Assembly: GCA_013112725.1 (NCBI GenBank)
Contig: JABFFZ010000032.1
Location: 1-53,736, forward strand
Origin: Chloroflexota bacterium
GTDB taxonomy: Bacteria; Chloroflexota; Anaerolineae; Promineifilales; Promineifilaceae
Direction: 5' to 3'
DNA length: 53,736 nucleotides
The position numbers and the translations under genes are program-made. Positions within the stretch are counted from its first letter, which is position 1; each line of letters begins with the position of its first letter. Shown here piece after piece: positions 17,652 to 25,960 of the stretch. A model generated the notes under the pieces. That model saw nothing but the letters and a program-made list of their open reading frames with translations, was not told the DNA's origin and searched no databases.

Positions 17652-18972
17652 AGGCGAGACCGGATTGGGCCCGACCACGGCGAGAAATAGCGTCTACCAG
17701 CACCGCCGCCAGCAACACCAGACCGGTGACCACAAATTTGACGCCTGCGCTCAACCCCAACAAGCCCATGCCATTGTTGACGCCGGCAATAACCAGCGCA
17801 CCCAGCAGGGCACTGATCACCCGGCCACGGCCGCCAAACAAACTGGTGCCGCCGATAACCGGCGCGGCAATGGAGATGAGCAGCAAATCGCCGCCGCCGG
17901 CAGCCGTATCTACCGAGCGCAGCCGCGAGGCCAGCACAATGCCACCCATACCGGCCATCAGGCTGGAGAGCATAAAGACGGTGACGCGCATGCGCGTCAC
18001 ATTAATACCGGCGCGGCGGGCGGCTTCCATATTGCCGCCAATGGCATAAACATACCGGCCGAACCGGGTGCGCGTCGCTAGAAAGGAGAAGAAGGTCAGC
18101 AAAATGAGCATGATGATGCCCACTAATGGCACACCCCGATCCAGGTTACAAATGTAAATGATTACGGTTGTGACCAACGTCACCAAGAAGATCTCTAGCA
18201 CAATGATCACCACCGGTGTGGTGGAGACGCCGCGTTTGCGCCGCGATGCCCAACGGGAAACGCGCCCCGCCGCAAAAATCACCACGATGGTCAGCCCCAC
18301 CAGCCAGCTAGTATTCACCGGCAGCGTGGCGTCATTCACCACCAACTCCTTAGGCAAAAAATAGTTGGCGATATTGACGATGACCTGATCTTGAATAATG
18401 ACGGTGCCGCCGGCGCCAATCAGAATCAGCACCACGCCATTCCACACCAGCAGCCCGGCCAACGTGACCACAAATGAGGGCAGTTGGAAGCGCGTAATAA
18501 TGAGTCCCTGCACCATGCCGATTAGTGCCACCAGCAACAGCGCCATACCCACAGCCATCCACCAATTAAAAGGTTCGGTTATCCCCAATCGCTCCATCAA
18601 CCGGCCAACTCCGGAAATCCCCGTAGGCCCACGCAGCAGCAAAGCAACCAATACCGCCGCTACCGCACTCACATAGCCTATCGAAAGGTCAATTTCCCCC
18701 AACAACAGCACAAAAACAACCCCAATGGCAATGACCGTAATCCCGGCCATCTGTACGATCAGGTTGACCATGTTGCGCGGCGTCAGAAAATTCTCGTTCA
18801 GGTTTTGGAAAATAACGGTGATGACAACCAATCCTAAAATGATAGGAATAGCGCCCAGGTCGCCAGAGCGCAGCCGCCGCCCATAAGCGCGGGCATAATC
18901 GGCCAACGATTGTGACTGCGCTTGTTGCATCATCGAACGTTCTACGGGTGTGGGTAACTCAGTTTCACTCAT
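17650..18972 (-). CDS. xylH: Xylose-type sugar ABC transporter permease
   Basis: Membrane subunit of a CUT2-class sugar importer. The 440 residues contain about ten membrane segments and the family motifs NLIVQMAGITVIAIGVVFVLLLGEIDLSIGYV, LPSFVVTLAGLLVWNG and the ATPase-contact loop YAIGGNMEAARRAGINVTRMR. Near the end come DLLLISIAAPVIGGTSLFGGRG and GLLGLSAGVKFVVTGLVLLAAV. A cytoplasmic N-terminus of about 40 residues precedes the first helix, longer than usual. It overlaps the ATPase gene by 4 bases (ATGA type), so the two are coupled. Confidence 0.92.
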   Translation of the reverse strand: MSETELPTPVERSMMQQAQSQSLADYARAYGRRLRSGDLGAIPIILGLVVITVIFQNLNENFLTPRNMVNLIVQMAGITVIAIGVVFVLLLGEIDLSIGYVSAVAAVLVALLLRGPTGISGVGRLMERLGITEPFNWWMAVGMALLLVALIGMVQGLIITRFQLPSFVVTLAGLLVWNGVVLILIGAGGTVIIQDQVIVNIANYFLPKELVVNDATLPVNTSWLVGLTIVVIFAAGRVSRWASRRKRGVSTTPVVIIVLEIFLVTLVTTVIIYICNLDRGVPLVGIIMLILLTFFSFLATRTRFGRYVYAIGGNMEAARRAGINVTRMRVTVFMLSSLMAGMGGIVLASRLRSVDTAAGGGDLLLISIAAPVIGGTSLFGGRGRVISALLGALVIAGVNNGMGLLGLSAGVKFVVTGLVLLAAVLVDAISRRGRAQSGLA

Positions 18973-19742
18973 AATGACGCCATCCCTGGTACATGTTCCA
19001 GCTTGCCGGCCGTAATGGCATGGACAACTTCTTGCTGGTTGGTTTCTGCTGTTTTGTAAAGATTAACCCGCTGCCCCAGGCGCAGCACGGTGATACGGTC
19101 GGCCACTTCAAAAATATCGTGCAAATTGTGGGAAATGATGACCACGGCCAGCCCCTTATCCGCCAGGCGGCGCACCAGGTCTAGCACCTGTCGCGTCTGC
19201 GCTACCCCTAAAGCAGCCGTAGGTTCGTCCAGAATCACTAGGCGCGAATTCCACATGACGGCTTTGGCCACAGCGATAGCCTGCCGCTGCCCACCGGATA
19301 GTTCGGCCACGGCCTGCCGCACGGAACGCACGGTGGTGACGGAAAGTGAATCCAGGGTTTTCAGGGCAGATTCTTCCATCGCTGCTTCATCCAGGCGAAA
19401 CGGCCGTTGCAGCACTTCCCGCCCCAAAAACATATTAGCGACCACATCCAGGTTGTCGGCCAGAGCCAGGTCTTGATACACTATCTCAATCCCCAGTTGG
19501 GCGGCGTCACGGGGGCTGTGGATATGCACCGGCTGTCCATCAAACAACACTTCCCCTTCGTCAAACCTATAAATGCCCGCGATTCCTTTGATAAGCGTGG
19601 ATTTCCCCGCTCCGTTATCCCCCACCAGCGCCATCACTTCGCCTGCACAGGCTTCAAAGTCTACTTTGGTCAAGGCCTGGACAGCGCCAAAACTTTTGGA
19701 AACCCCGCTTAGCTGCAAAATCGGCACGCCATTTTCTGTCAT
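18969..19742 (-). CDS. xylG: Xylose-type ABC transporter ATPase, single nucleotide-binding domain
   Basis: ATPase of the CUT2 importer. Unlike RbsA or E. coli XylG, which carry two domains, this 257-residue protein has one. It has Walker A GDNGAGKS (41-48), Q-loop VYQDLAL (88-94), an intact signature LSGGQ (148-152), Walker B LVILDEPT (168-175) with the catalytic Glu, and the switch His205 in ISHNLHDIF. The C-terminal piece TAETNQQEVVHAITAGK is specific to this subfamily and recurs in the ABC-kinase fusion at 22517. Single-domain versions form homodimers under the permease. It is the second gene of the operon, after the binding protein. Confidence 0.93.
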   Translation of the reverse strand: MTENGVPILQLSGVSKSFGAVQALTKVDFEACAGEVMALVGDNGAGKSTLIKGIAGIYRFDEGEVLFDGQPVHIHSPRDAAQLGIEIVYQDLALADNLDVVANMFLGREVLQRPFRLDEAAMEESALKTLDSLSVTTVRSVRQAVAELSGGQRQAIAVAKAVMWNSRLVILDEPTAALGVAQTRQVLDLVRRLADKGLAVVIISHNLHDIFEVADRITVLRLGQRVNLYKTAETNQQEVVHAITAGKLEHVPGMASL

Positions 19743-19775
19743 GAAGTCACCTTTTCCTCAATTGCCAGTTCCATC

Positions 19776-19815
19776 TTGCCTGAGGAGACCGATTTGGACC
19801 GGTCTCCTCAGGCAA
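19776..19815. terminator. Intercistronic hairpin after the xylose-type binding-protein gene
   Basis: A 16-bp perfect stem, left arm 19776-19791 (core TGCCTGAGGAGACCG) and right arm 19800-19815, with an 8-base loop. It lies between the binding-protein stop (19872) and the ATPase start (19742). There is no T run, so partial termination or mRNA protection is likely, which would keep the binding protein in excess. Confidence 0.75.
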
Positions 19816-19871
19816 ATTATATGGTGTGTGGGTTGGTTTTCCAAACCAGCCTACACACCTTCCTATCTAAT

Positions 19872-21008
19872 CTATGGGCAATATTGCGCAAACTCGCCTA
19901 AACAAATCTCTTCCCAGGTGCGGAAACCATCGGCAATCACCGTCTCGGCGATGTTCTCTTTTGTGACCGCTATGGGTGTCAACTTGATAAAAGGAATGTC
20001 GTTCGTGCCATTGTTGAGTGTGTCGCTGGTCAAAGTAGAAACATCTTCACCACACAGCAAGGCAACAGCCGCCGCGGCCGCTGCATCCGCTTCTAGTTTG
20101 ATCGGCTTATAGACCGTCATCGTCTGCCAGCCGGAGAGGATATTTTGGATACCGGCGGCGGTGGCGTCTTGCCCGCTCAACGGCAGTGGGTCTAAGCCCT
20201 GGCTCTTGAGCGCGGAGATGACGCTGTTGGCTAGCCCATCATTGGCGGCAAACACCGCATCCACGTCCCCGCCAGCGGCGGTCAGAATTTGCTCAAAGAT
20301 GACCAATGCCTGTTGGTTGTCCCAGCCGGGCACGGCCTGATCATCCACCAGTTCCCAGTCACCGGCGTCGTAGTGCGGGCTGGCCACGCTGAAGTAGCCT
20401 TCACGGAAGAGAGTGGCGTTGTTGTCGGTGGGGGAGCCGTTGAGCTGCACCACGCGCTTGGGGTCGGCGGGCAGGGCGTTGATGATCGGTTCCAGGGTTT
20501 CACCCATGAGCCGGCCGACGGAGACATTGTCAAAGCTGACGTACACATCTGCGCCGGGGCCTTCGATGGTCAGGCGGTCATAGTCAATGACCTTAACGCC
20601 GGCTTCGCGGGCCTGGGCGATGATGGCTGCGCCGGAACCACTGTCCAGGTTGACCAGCAGGATGACCTTGGCGCCATTGGTGATGGCCTGCTCGGCTTGA
20701 GTTTGCTGCATACGGGCGTCGCCTTCGGCGTTGACGATGGTGTATTTGACGCCGGCGGCTTCAAAGGCGGCTTCAAAGAAGCGGCGGTCATCCGCTTCCC
20801 AGCGGGCGGAGGAGGCGCTGTCTGGCAGCAGTACGGCAATGCTGCCTTCTTCCATGGTTTCGGTGGTGGTTGTTTCGGTTGTTGTGGCGGCGCTGGCAGT
20901 AGTGGCGGTGGCGGGCACGGCCGTTGCGCTCTCTGTTTGTGTGCTACCACAGGCTACAAGACTCAGTGCTGCTGTTATGAGCAGCAGGAATAAAATTGCA
21001 CGTTTCAT
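19872..21008 (-). CDS. xylF: Xylose-type ABC transporter substrate-binding lipoprotein
   Basis: Captures the sugar outside the membrane and delivers it to the permease. The 378 residues start with a lipoprotein signal ending SLVAC (Cys20), then an Ala/Thr-rich linker to about residue 53, then the type-1 periplasmic fold with IAVLLPDSASSARWEADDR, IDYDRLTIEGPGADVYVSFDN and FAANDGLANSVISALKSQG, as in XylF. The ATG at 21008 is preceded by GGAGGAAAG. An earlier in-frame start near 21110 would put 34 residues before the signal. The central part is almost identical at DNA level to the first half of the gene at 6453-8843. It is the first gene of its operon. Confidence 0.94.
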   Translation of the reverse strand: MKRAILFLLLITAALSLVACGSTQTESATAVPATATTASAATTTETTTTETMEEGSIAVLLPDSASSARWEADDRRFFEAAFEAAGVKYTIVNAEGDARMQQTQAEQAITNGAKVILLVNLDSGSGAAIIAQAREAGVKVIDYDRLTIEGPGADVYVSFDNVSVGRLMGETLEPIINALPADPKRVVQLNGSPTDNNATLFREGYFSVASPHYDAGDWELVDDQAVPGWDNQQALVIFEQILTAAGGDVDAVFAANDGLANSVISALKSQGLDPLPLSGQDATAAGIQNILSGWQTMTVYKPIKLEADAAAAAAVALLCGEDVSTLTSDTLNNGTNDIPFIKLTPIAVTKENIAETVIADGFRTWEEICLGEFAQYCP

Positions 21009-21099
21009 TTTCTTTCCTCCTTTTGGAATCGTTGCGTGCTGATAAAAATGGGATTTGTCCGCACACGAAAGAAAAATTGGTTTCATTGAATTGCAGGAC

Positions 21100-21108
21100 A
21101 TCACCTCC
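21100..21108 (-). promoter_or_regulatory. Perfect anti-16S GGAGGTGAT in the leader, copy 2
   Basis: The same nonamer as at 8938-8946, here 92 bases before the ATG of the xylose-type binding-protein gene. The leader between it and the ATG does not resemble that of the paralogue, so conservation of this word and its distance stands out. A small in-frame ATG lies 13 bases after it, but the lipoprotein signal begins only at 21008. Confidence 0.4.
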
Positions 21109-21135
21109 AAATTGGTAACGGGAGTCTGGCGAATT

Positions 21136-21223
21136 CTAGAGTTGTCAAATTTTTCTCACGAATAGCGAACAAGAAAACAATAGGTGAAATTTGACAATTC
21201 TCTCTGGTGATATAGAAAACGCC
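21136..21223 (-). repeat. 88-bp dispersed repeat with inverted-repeat core, copy 2
   Basis: Inverted copy of 142-229, same length, with the arms GTTGTCAAATTT (21141-21152) and AAATTTGACAAT near 21187-21198 (one arm has a single change). It lies in the 427-base region between the divergent binding-protein and response-regulator genes, about 130 bases in front of the binding-protein ATG. It may have brought or displaced promoter sequences. Confidence 0.75.
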
Positions 21224-21311
21224 AGTCTGAGCGCCTACCCAAATTGATTATGGTATATTGCTTTGGTCAGATTGCCCGAAAAAATCTTCATGATCTCTAT
21301 GAATACCATCA

Positions 21312-21329
21312 AATGCAAACGCTTGCATT
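21312..21329. promoter_or_regulatory. LacI-type operator candidate AATGCAAACGCTTGCATT
   Basis: An 18-base inverted repeat with two perfect 7-bp arms around ACGC, in the divergent region between the sugar transporter and the response regulator. Form and spacing match the palindrome AATGTAAGCGATTACATT in front of the lacI-type gene at 39755 (arms 7, centre 4). It resembles LacI/GalR family operators. Confidence 0.55.
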
Positions 21330-21352
21330 CTAAATTCCCCATACGGCCGTGC

Positions 21353-21385
21353 GGGATTTCCCTATGATGGTGGGGGGATTTCCCC
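21353..21385. promoter_or_regulatory. Twin GGGATTTCCC sites 22 bp apart
   Basis: GGGATTTCCC occurs at 21353-21362 and again at 21375-21384, the second extended to GGGGATTTCCCC. Each is near-palindromic and the distance is about two helical turns. They lie 52-83 bases before the response-regulator ATG. Tandem phased sites suit binding of a dimeric regulator, perhaps the response regulator itself. Confidence 0.45.
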
Positions 21386-21435
21386 TAAGGTGAGCGATTT
21401 TGGGCATCAGGCGTTCCGAGTGGCATAATACGCCC

Positions 21436-22476
21436 ATGACACATCGGATATTGCTGGCAGATGATCATGCCCTGGTGCGGGCTGGAATTCGGAATGCGTT
21501 GGCCGGGCTGCCGGATTTGGAGATTGTGGGTGAGGTGGGTGATGGTTCTTCGCTGGAATCGCTGTTGGCCGAATGCCAGCCGGATTGTTTGCTGATTGAT
21601 GTGACGATGCCGTCATTTGAACCGGTGGCAGCGATTCGGCGGATTCGGTCGCGGTATCCACAATTGCGTATTCTGGTGGTGAGCGCCTATGATGATGATG
21701 TGTACGTGCAAGGTTTGTTGGGAGCGGGGGTGAATGGCTATCACTTGAAGGATCAGCCGATGAGTGATTTACGGCTGGCCGTGATGCGGGTGTTGGCCGG
21801 GGAACGGTGGATTTCCAGTTCGCTGGTAGATAAACTGCTGCATTCACAGCGGGTCACGGCCGTGACCACTCTCTCCACCCGCCAACAAGACATCTTGCGC
21901 CTGCTGGCCGAAGGGTTGGATAACCGGGCTATTGCCCAGCGGCTGAATCTGAGCGTCAAAACGGTGGAAAATCATCTGACGCGCCTGTACCGGCAGCTTG
22001 ATGTGCAAAGCCGCCTGGAAGCGGCCACGCATGTGCGTGAACACCCGGAACTGCTGGCGCGTGTGTCGCCGGAACCGGAAGCCAGGCATGGTAATCCGCC
22101 ATTGGCTGAGCAAGCAGCTATTTTAGTGGTGGATGACAACGGCCGTTACCGCACCCAACTGCGCCGCACCATCGCCAAAATTTTCCCCGACACCATGATT
22201 TATGAGGCCGGCAATACGGCCGAAGCCATTCACCTGGCGTCCCGCGTGACGCCGCAGATTGCCTTTGTGGATGTGGTGCTGGGCGATGAAGATGGTATTC
22301 GTTGCACCCGTCGCCTGCGGGTGGAATCGCCGGTCACGCGCATTGTCCTCATCAGCGCCTACCCGGATCGGGAATTTCACCGGCTTGGCCTGGAAGCCGG
22401 CGCTACCGCTTTTGTAGACAAAAAGGATTTAGACGCGGCCACGTTACAGCAAATTATTGCCGATGTGATTGGGTAA
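21436..22476 (+). CDS. Response regulator with REC-HTH-REC architecture
   Basis: A 346-residue two-component regulator. Residues 3-120 are a receiver domain with phospho-acceptor Asp55 (LLIDVTMPS) and Lys105. Residues 145-205 are a LuxR/NarL-type helix-turn-helix (LSTRQQDILRLLAEGLDN, SVKTVENHLTRLYRQL). Residues 227-346 are a second, complete receiver domain with Asp233-Asp234, Asp279 (AFVDVVLG) and Lys329. NarL-type regulators normally end after the helix-turn-helix, so the added receiver is unusual. The ATG at 21436 is preferred to a TTG at 21400. It is divergent from the xylose-type transporter and directly upstream of the kinase fusion, its likely partner. Confidence 0.9.
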   Translation: MTHRILLADDHALVRAGIRNALAGLPDLEIVGEVGDGSSLESLLAECQPDCLLIDVTMPSFEPVAAIRRIRSRYPQLRILVVSAYDDDVYVQGLLGAGVNGYHLKDQPMSDLRLAVMRVLAGERWISSSLVDKLLHSQRVTAVTTLSTRQQDILRLLAEGLDNRAIAQRLNLSVKTVENHLTRLYRQLDVQSRLEAATHVREHPELLARVSPEPEARHGNPPLAEQAAILVVDDNGRYRTQLRRTIAKIFPDTMIYEAGNTAEAIHLASRVTPQIAFVDVVLGDEDGIRCTRRLRVESPVTRIVLISAYPDREFHRLGLEAGATAFVDKKDLDAATLQQIIADVIG

Positions 22477-22516
22477 AAGTTCAATTTTTGAGAAAAGTTG
22501 ACCTTTTGGAAAGTTG

Positions 22517-24118
22517 ATGAGTACGCCTCTCTTAACGCTGGCTAATGTCTCCAAAACCTTCAGCACCCTGGCGGCGCTGCAAAGTGTGAGTTTTGCCATC
22601 CAGCCAGGTGAAGTTGTGGGGTTGGCCGGGCGCAGCGGCGCGGGCAAGACGGTGCTGATTAAAATTCTTTCTGGGTTGCTGACGCCGGATAGTGGGGAGA
22701 TGGTTTTTGCCGGGCAGAGGTTGCAATGGCCGTTTTTGGCGCAGGCGTTGGGCATGGGGATCGTTTATCAGCAGCCAGTGCTGGCAGATCAATTTGATGT
22801 GACGAGCAACATCTTTTTGGGGCATGAGCAAGGCCGCTCGTTGGGCCGTTGGCTGCGGCTGCCAGATGAAAACCGCATGGATGTGGAAGCCAGCCGCTTG
22901 CTGACGAAGCTGGATGTGCAGATTGCTTCGGTGCATGAAAAGGTGATGAACCTGACCAGTGAGCAGCGGCAGTTAGTGGCGATTGCCCAGGTGATGGCTC
23001 GCCCGTGCCGGTTTATTATTGTGGATGACCCCAGCCAATACCTGAGCCACCCTTACCAGGAAAAACTGTTGGCACAAATACGGGAATGGCAGCAGGGGGG
23101 CACGGCCGTACTCTTTAGCAGCCAAAACCTGGATCATCTCTTTGCCGTCTCGGATCGCCTGCTGGTGCTGCGGCAAGGGGAAGTAGTCGCCGATGTACGT
23201 ACTGATGAGACCAACCGCGAAGAAGTGGTGGCCGCTTTGGTGGGCACGGCAGACCGGGCGCAGCGCACACCCGTCATCTGGGCGCTAGACAGCTATTACC
23301 AGGCGCGGCGGCAGGCGGAAACGTTGCGGCACAATCAGATGCTTTTGCAACGCGACCTGGCGGCGCAAGACACCATCAATCGCCACCTGGTGCAGCAGTT
23401 GGCCGACCAGGTGCAGGCGCTGGACAGCGCCAACCTGGCATTGCAAGACGCGCAGCGCCGCCTGCTCACCGAACGGGAAGAAGAGCGCAAACACCTGGCG
23501 CGGGAACTGCATGACCAGCTTATACAAGATTTGTTGAGCCTTAATTATCAGTTGGAAGAGTTGGAGGGCCGGGCGGAGGATGATGCGCCGGAACTGGCTG
23601 ATGATTTGGCCGATGTGCGCCAGGACATTCGGGTGTTGGTGGAAGAACTGCGGCGTATTTGCGGCAACTTGCGGCCACCGACTATTGACAGTTTGGGGTT
23701 GGGCGCCGCCTTGCAATCGTATTTGCGTGGTTGGAGCGAACGTACCGGTATTCAGGCGATGCTGCATCTGGATCCGTCATTCGGTCGTTTGCCGGAGGAA
23801 CTCGAGCTTTCCATTTTTCGCATTATTCAAGAGGGACTGAACAATATCTGGAAACATGCGGGGGCAACGGCCGTAGATGTGACCCTAAAACACACCTCCC
23901 CGCGCATGCTGCTGGTTTCCATTGCCGATAATGGCGCCGGGCTGGATGAAAATTTCAGTTTGTCTACCTTGGGCCAAAATGGGCATTATGGGTTATTGGG
24001 TATTAGCGAGCGGGTGGCGCTGTTGGGCGGGCGGCTAAACTTTCAAAATCGCCCTGCCGGGGGACTGCTCATCCAGGTGGAAATTCCCCATCCGCGTGTG
24101 ACCCAAATGGATGATTGA
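22517..24118 (+). CDS. ABC ATPase-histidine kinase fusion sensor
   Basis: A 533-residue protein of two parts. Residues 4-245 are an ABC ATPase domain of the same subfamily as the transporter ATPase at 18969-19742, including the C-terminal stretch TDETNREEVVAALVG. Walker A GRSGAGKT (38-45) is intact. The signature is LTSEQ instead of LSGGQ, Walker B ends VDDPS instead of LDEPT (catalytic Glu to Asp171), and the switch His is Gln203. It should bind ATP but hydrolyse it poorly. A coiled coil (about 262-325) leads to a HisKA_3/NarX-type dimerisation helix with ARELHDQ (His332), and a HATPase domain with QEGLNNIWKHA, ADNGAG and GHYGLLGISERV. There is no membrane segment. The ATG at 22517 is chosen over TTG at 22514. 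It probably phosphorylates the regulator encoded 40 bases upstream. Confidence 0.9.
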   Translation: MSTPLLTLANVSKTFSTLAALQSVSFAIQPGEVVGLAGRSGAGKTVLIKILSGLLTPDSGEMVFAGQRLQWPFLAQALGMGIVYQQPVLADQFDVTSNIFLGHEQGRSLGRWLRLPDENRMDVEASRLLTKLDVQIASVHEKVMNLTSEQRQLVAIAQVMARPCRFIIVDDPSQYLSHPYQEKLLAQIREWQQGGTAVLFSSQNLDHLFAVSDRLLVLRQGEVVADVRTDETNREEVVAALVGTADRAQRTPVIWALDSYYQARRQAETLRHNQMLLQRDLAAQDTINRHLVQQLADQVQALDSANLALQDAQRRLLTEREEERKHLARELHDQLIQDLLSLNYQLEELEGRAEDDAPELADDLADVRQDIRVLVEELRRICGNLRPPTIDSLGLGAALQSYLRGWSERTGIQAMLHLDPSFGRLPEELELSIFRIIQEGLNNIWKHAGATAVDVTLKHTSPRMLLVSIADNGAGLDENFSLSTLGQNGHYGLLGISERVALLGGRLNFQNRPAGGLLIQVEIPHPRVTQMDD

Positions 24119-24152
24119 GCCATTGGGTATTTGATCCCTCAATGGCTCAATC
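24113..24152. terminator. Hairpin at the end of the ABC-kinase gene
   Basis: A 13-bp perfect stem, GATTGAGCCATTG (24113-24125) with its complement at 24140-24152, around a 14-base loop. The left arm includes the TGA stop of the kinase gene. It lies between two convergent genes and may end transcription from either side, although no clear T run is present. Confidence 0.65.
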
Positions 24153-24190
24153 AATTATTGAAAATAGTGCCTGTCGCCGGCGCGTTAAAA

Positions 24191-25795
24191 TCAGCGGATG
24201 ACGATAGGCAGGAAAACAGGGGTGAGGTATTCGTAAGCGCCCAAGTCTACGGTCAGTTGGGCGATGCGTGGACGGCCGTCCAGGTCGGTTGTTATTTCAA
24301 CGGGAATATAACTGTTATTACCCACATTAATGGCCGGAGAAGTGGCCTGTAAGCGAAGATTGCCGGTTGTGGTGGGGGCCTGGGCAGGGTTGGGCGCCAG
24401 GATAAACAGTGGGTCTATATCGGGCAGGTTATTGCTGCTGTCCATCCCGCAGCTGCTTTCCCATGAGCCGTCTGGATTACAGCCCTGCACCAGGCTGTAA
24501 CGGATGTTGGGCATAGGAGTAGAATTGCCGGATATCCAGTTGGTGATGGAGGCTGCGGCCGTACCCACGCCGCTGCTGTCCTGATTTTGCCAGAAGATGC
24601 TGTTATAGATGAGGGGGTTGCTGTTGTTCTGGTTATACATACCGCCGCCGGTTTCGTTGGCGCGATTGCCGCTAAAGGTTACATTGATCAAGGTCGGGCT
24701 GCTGTAATCCCGGTTATACATTCCCCCGCCCGTATTGGCCTGGTTGCCGCTGAAGATGACGTTGGTCAAAGTGGGGCTGCTGTAATCCCAATTGTACATT
24801 CCGCCACCGGTATCGGCCTGGTTGCCGCTAAAGACGACGTTAGTCAAAATGGGGGTGGTATCCCGGTCATTGTACAGGCCGCCGCCATACCAGGTGACGC
24901 TGTTATTAATGAAACGAACGTTGGTCAGTATTGGGTTACTGGACCAGCCGGTCATCCCGCCCCCTTCCTCGACGGCCCTGTTTTGGCTGAAGGTGACGTT
25001 GGTTAAGACGAGGTTGCCACCCCAGTTGGCAATGCCACCCCCCCACCGACCATAATTGCCACTAAAGGTGACGTTGCTCAGGGTGGGGTGGCTGTTCTCC
25101 CAAACATACAGACCGCCGCCGTTTTCACGGGCGCGGCTGCCGGTAAAGGCGAGGTTGCTTAAGCTGGGGGAGCCGTTTCTTATGTACAGGCCACCACCAC
25201 ACCCGTCTGAGCATATTTCATCAGAAGCTTCATCAGCCTGCCCGGCGGTGATGATGAACCCATCGAGAACGGCCGTATTGTTGGCGCCGCTGCCGGTGAC
25301 GACATGGTAGCTATTGCTGCCCACGATGTGGTTATAGTCTAGCACTACCCCCGCTGTGTTGGTGTCATTATTATCAATATCGCCGCTCAAGATGGTGGGG
25401 TTGTTATCCCAATCCCGTTGGCTGCGCGCTGTTTCTATACCGGCAAAACCGCCGTAGACGGCCACGCTGCTTTTAAGACCGAACGTGGCTACCCGATCAT
25501 TGGTAGTGTCTGTTGGTTTGTATATCCCGGCAGCTACCCAGATTTCCTGGCCGCTGCTGGCATTGTTTAAGGCGGTTTGTAAACTGGTGTAGGCGTTTTG
25601 CCAACTATCGCCACTATTATTGCCGGCCGCTGCCGCCTGGACGTAGATGATGGGATTGTCTGCTTAAACGCTGCGGGTGGTAAGGGGGAAACGGCCGTTG
25701 GCCGCCGCCCCCAGCACCCAGATGATCACAATGAGGCTGAAAACAATCACCTTACGGTGGCGCGGGCTAACAATGCTGCTTCTTGTTAAAGGCAT
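24191..25795 (-). pseudogene. Secreted right-handed beta-helix repeat protein, interrupted by an in-frame stop
   Basis: From ATG 25795 (AGGAGA site upstream) 43 codons encode a basic start and a hydrophobic signal segment (RHRKVIVFSLIVIIWVLGAA). Then comes TAA at 25664-25666. The same frame continues without further stops to 24191, beginning ADNPIIYVQAAAAGNNSGDS, a normal start for this family. About eight repeats of the type GGGMYN...SSPTLTNVTFSGN follow, then a conserved C-terminal cap (SPAINVGNN, DLDGRPR, VDLGAYEY) and the ending FLPIVIR. Parallel beta-helix proteins of this kind are surface or secreted proteins, often carbohydrate-related. The lone stop, with the signal peptide and body both intact, points to recent inactivation or a sequence error. 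A GTG at 25465 cannot replace the lost export signal. Confidence 0.8.
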
Positions 25796-25960
25796 GTTGG
25801 ATTCTCCTGATGGTTGCAATCTGGCGCTGTGGCCCATTGGTGCGGTAATGTAAACACAATATGCCAGGCAGCATAGTCAACGGCCGTCCAAAAAATGTCC
25901 GAAAAGCATCCGAAAAGCATCCGAGGATTGGTTGGCTGGCGTGTCCGTTGACTTCACGCA

